Assembly: GCA_030407315.1 (NCBI GenBank)
Contig: JALQPE010002164.1
Span: forward strand, 1 to 64,000
Source: Asparagopsis taxiformis
Taxonomy: Eukaryota > Rhodophyta > Florideophyceae > Bonnemaisoniales > Bonnemaisoniaceae
Length of the DNA: 64,000 bases
Reading direction: 5' to 3'
How positions within the stretch are numbered: position 1 is the stretch's first letter; every line of letters begins with the position of its first letter. Positions 63,721 to 64,000 of this stretch are shown piece by piece. The notes below the pieces were generated by a model. It ran no database searches and was not told where the DNA came from. It saw only the letters and a program-made list of their open reading frames with translations. Made by a program: the position numbers and the translations under genes.

Positions 63721-64000
63721 CTCTATTTTTCCTTGTCGGTCGACTCCAATTTCGTCTTTAATTTTTTCATCCTCTCGCTCACACCCCCTTCCTGTTGGTG
63801 CTCACCTCCCCCGTACTGTACCTCAAACACCCCCAATACCACTCTAGCACGCATTTTCAGATACCTATCCCCGCTTCCACGGTGCACACCTCCATTCCAT
63901 ACCTACTTTTCTGCTCTACCGTACAGATTTCGTATAACCAGTCCTCATACTACCTCAGAATAGGGCAAAACACCCCCTATCTCCTCGACCATGCTCTCCC
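63721..64000. other. non-coding to window end
   Basis: Pyrimidine-rich sequence, no feature recognised. Confidence 0.4.

Overview
The window is eukaryotic nuclear DNA dominated by mobile elements. The signs are LTR retrotransposons with intact gag-pol, spliceosomal introns with branch-point and polypyrimidine signals, SET-domain and PRMT5-like genes, and Plavaka/CACTA-type transposases. No rRNA, functional tRNA, CRISPR array or bacterial operon is visible. The host may be a red or other alga, but that is a guess from the gene mix and not proved by the sequence.

Layout. 1-2917 (+): left-truncated, frameshifted pseudogene of a DNA methyltransferase fused to a SET domain. 3574-5859 (+) and 5937-8978 (-): a convergent pair, an unrecognised coiled-coil gene and an intact Plavaka-like transposase. 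9650-10820: tandemly duplicated modules that look like micro-exons and short introns. 11258-11690: a 43-bp satellite and the end of an unnamed repeat, which cuts off a second Plavaka-like transposase (11690-14002, -). 14003-16850: non-coding, with a 139-nt hairpin and palindromic tandem repeats. 16648-20772: a second, nearly complete methyltransferase-SET gene (-) bracketed by inverted AT-rich hairpins, followed by a perfect 124-bp palindrome (21189-21312). 21573-25093 (-): a broken reading frame encoding ParB-like, zinc-binding and 2-oxoglutarate/Fe(II) dioxygenase-like segments. 26386-32834: a full-length Copia element with identical LTRs and 5-bp target duplication. 33354-37331: a hypothetical gene, a three-helix DUF202-like membrane protein and a decayed PRMT5. 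37351-39538 (-): a DUF7869/transposase-like gene. 40666-43683 (+): an intact ParB-methyltransferase-zinc-finger fusion. 44786-52365: a second Copia element, nested and recombined, inserted in a decayed gene. 55403-58535 (-): a chromodomain Gypsy pol, interrupted by a third Copia element (58536-63407) that is itself cut by the same repeat seen at 11.7 kb.

Two things stand out. First, there is a family of predicted chromatin and DNA-modification fusions: beta-class DNA methyltransferase + SET twice, ParB + methyltransferase + zinc finger, and ParB + the same zinc finger + dioxygenase. These lie within 44 kb, and some are bracketed by palindromes. This suggests a mobile or selfish DNA-modification system with a writer, a possible eraser and a histone arm. 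Second, the Copia elements carry an extra upstream zinc-finger ORF whose ATG exists only after splicing of a 96-97 nt leader intron, together with an antisense tRNA-like box A/box B module in the leader.

Many genes have one-base shifts or single in-frame stops, several next to homopolymers. Decay is the simplest explanation, but assembly errors cannot be excluded from the sequence alone.
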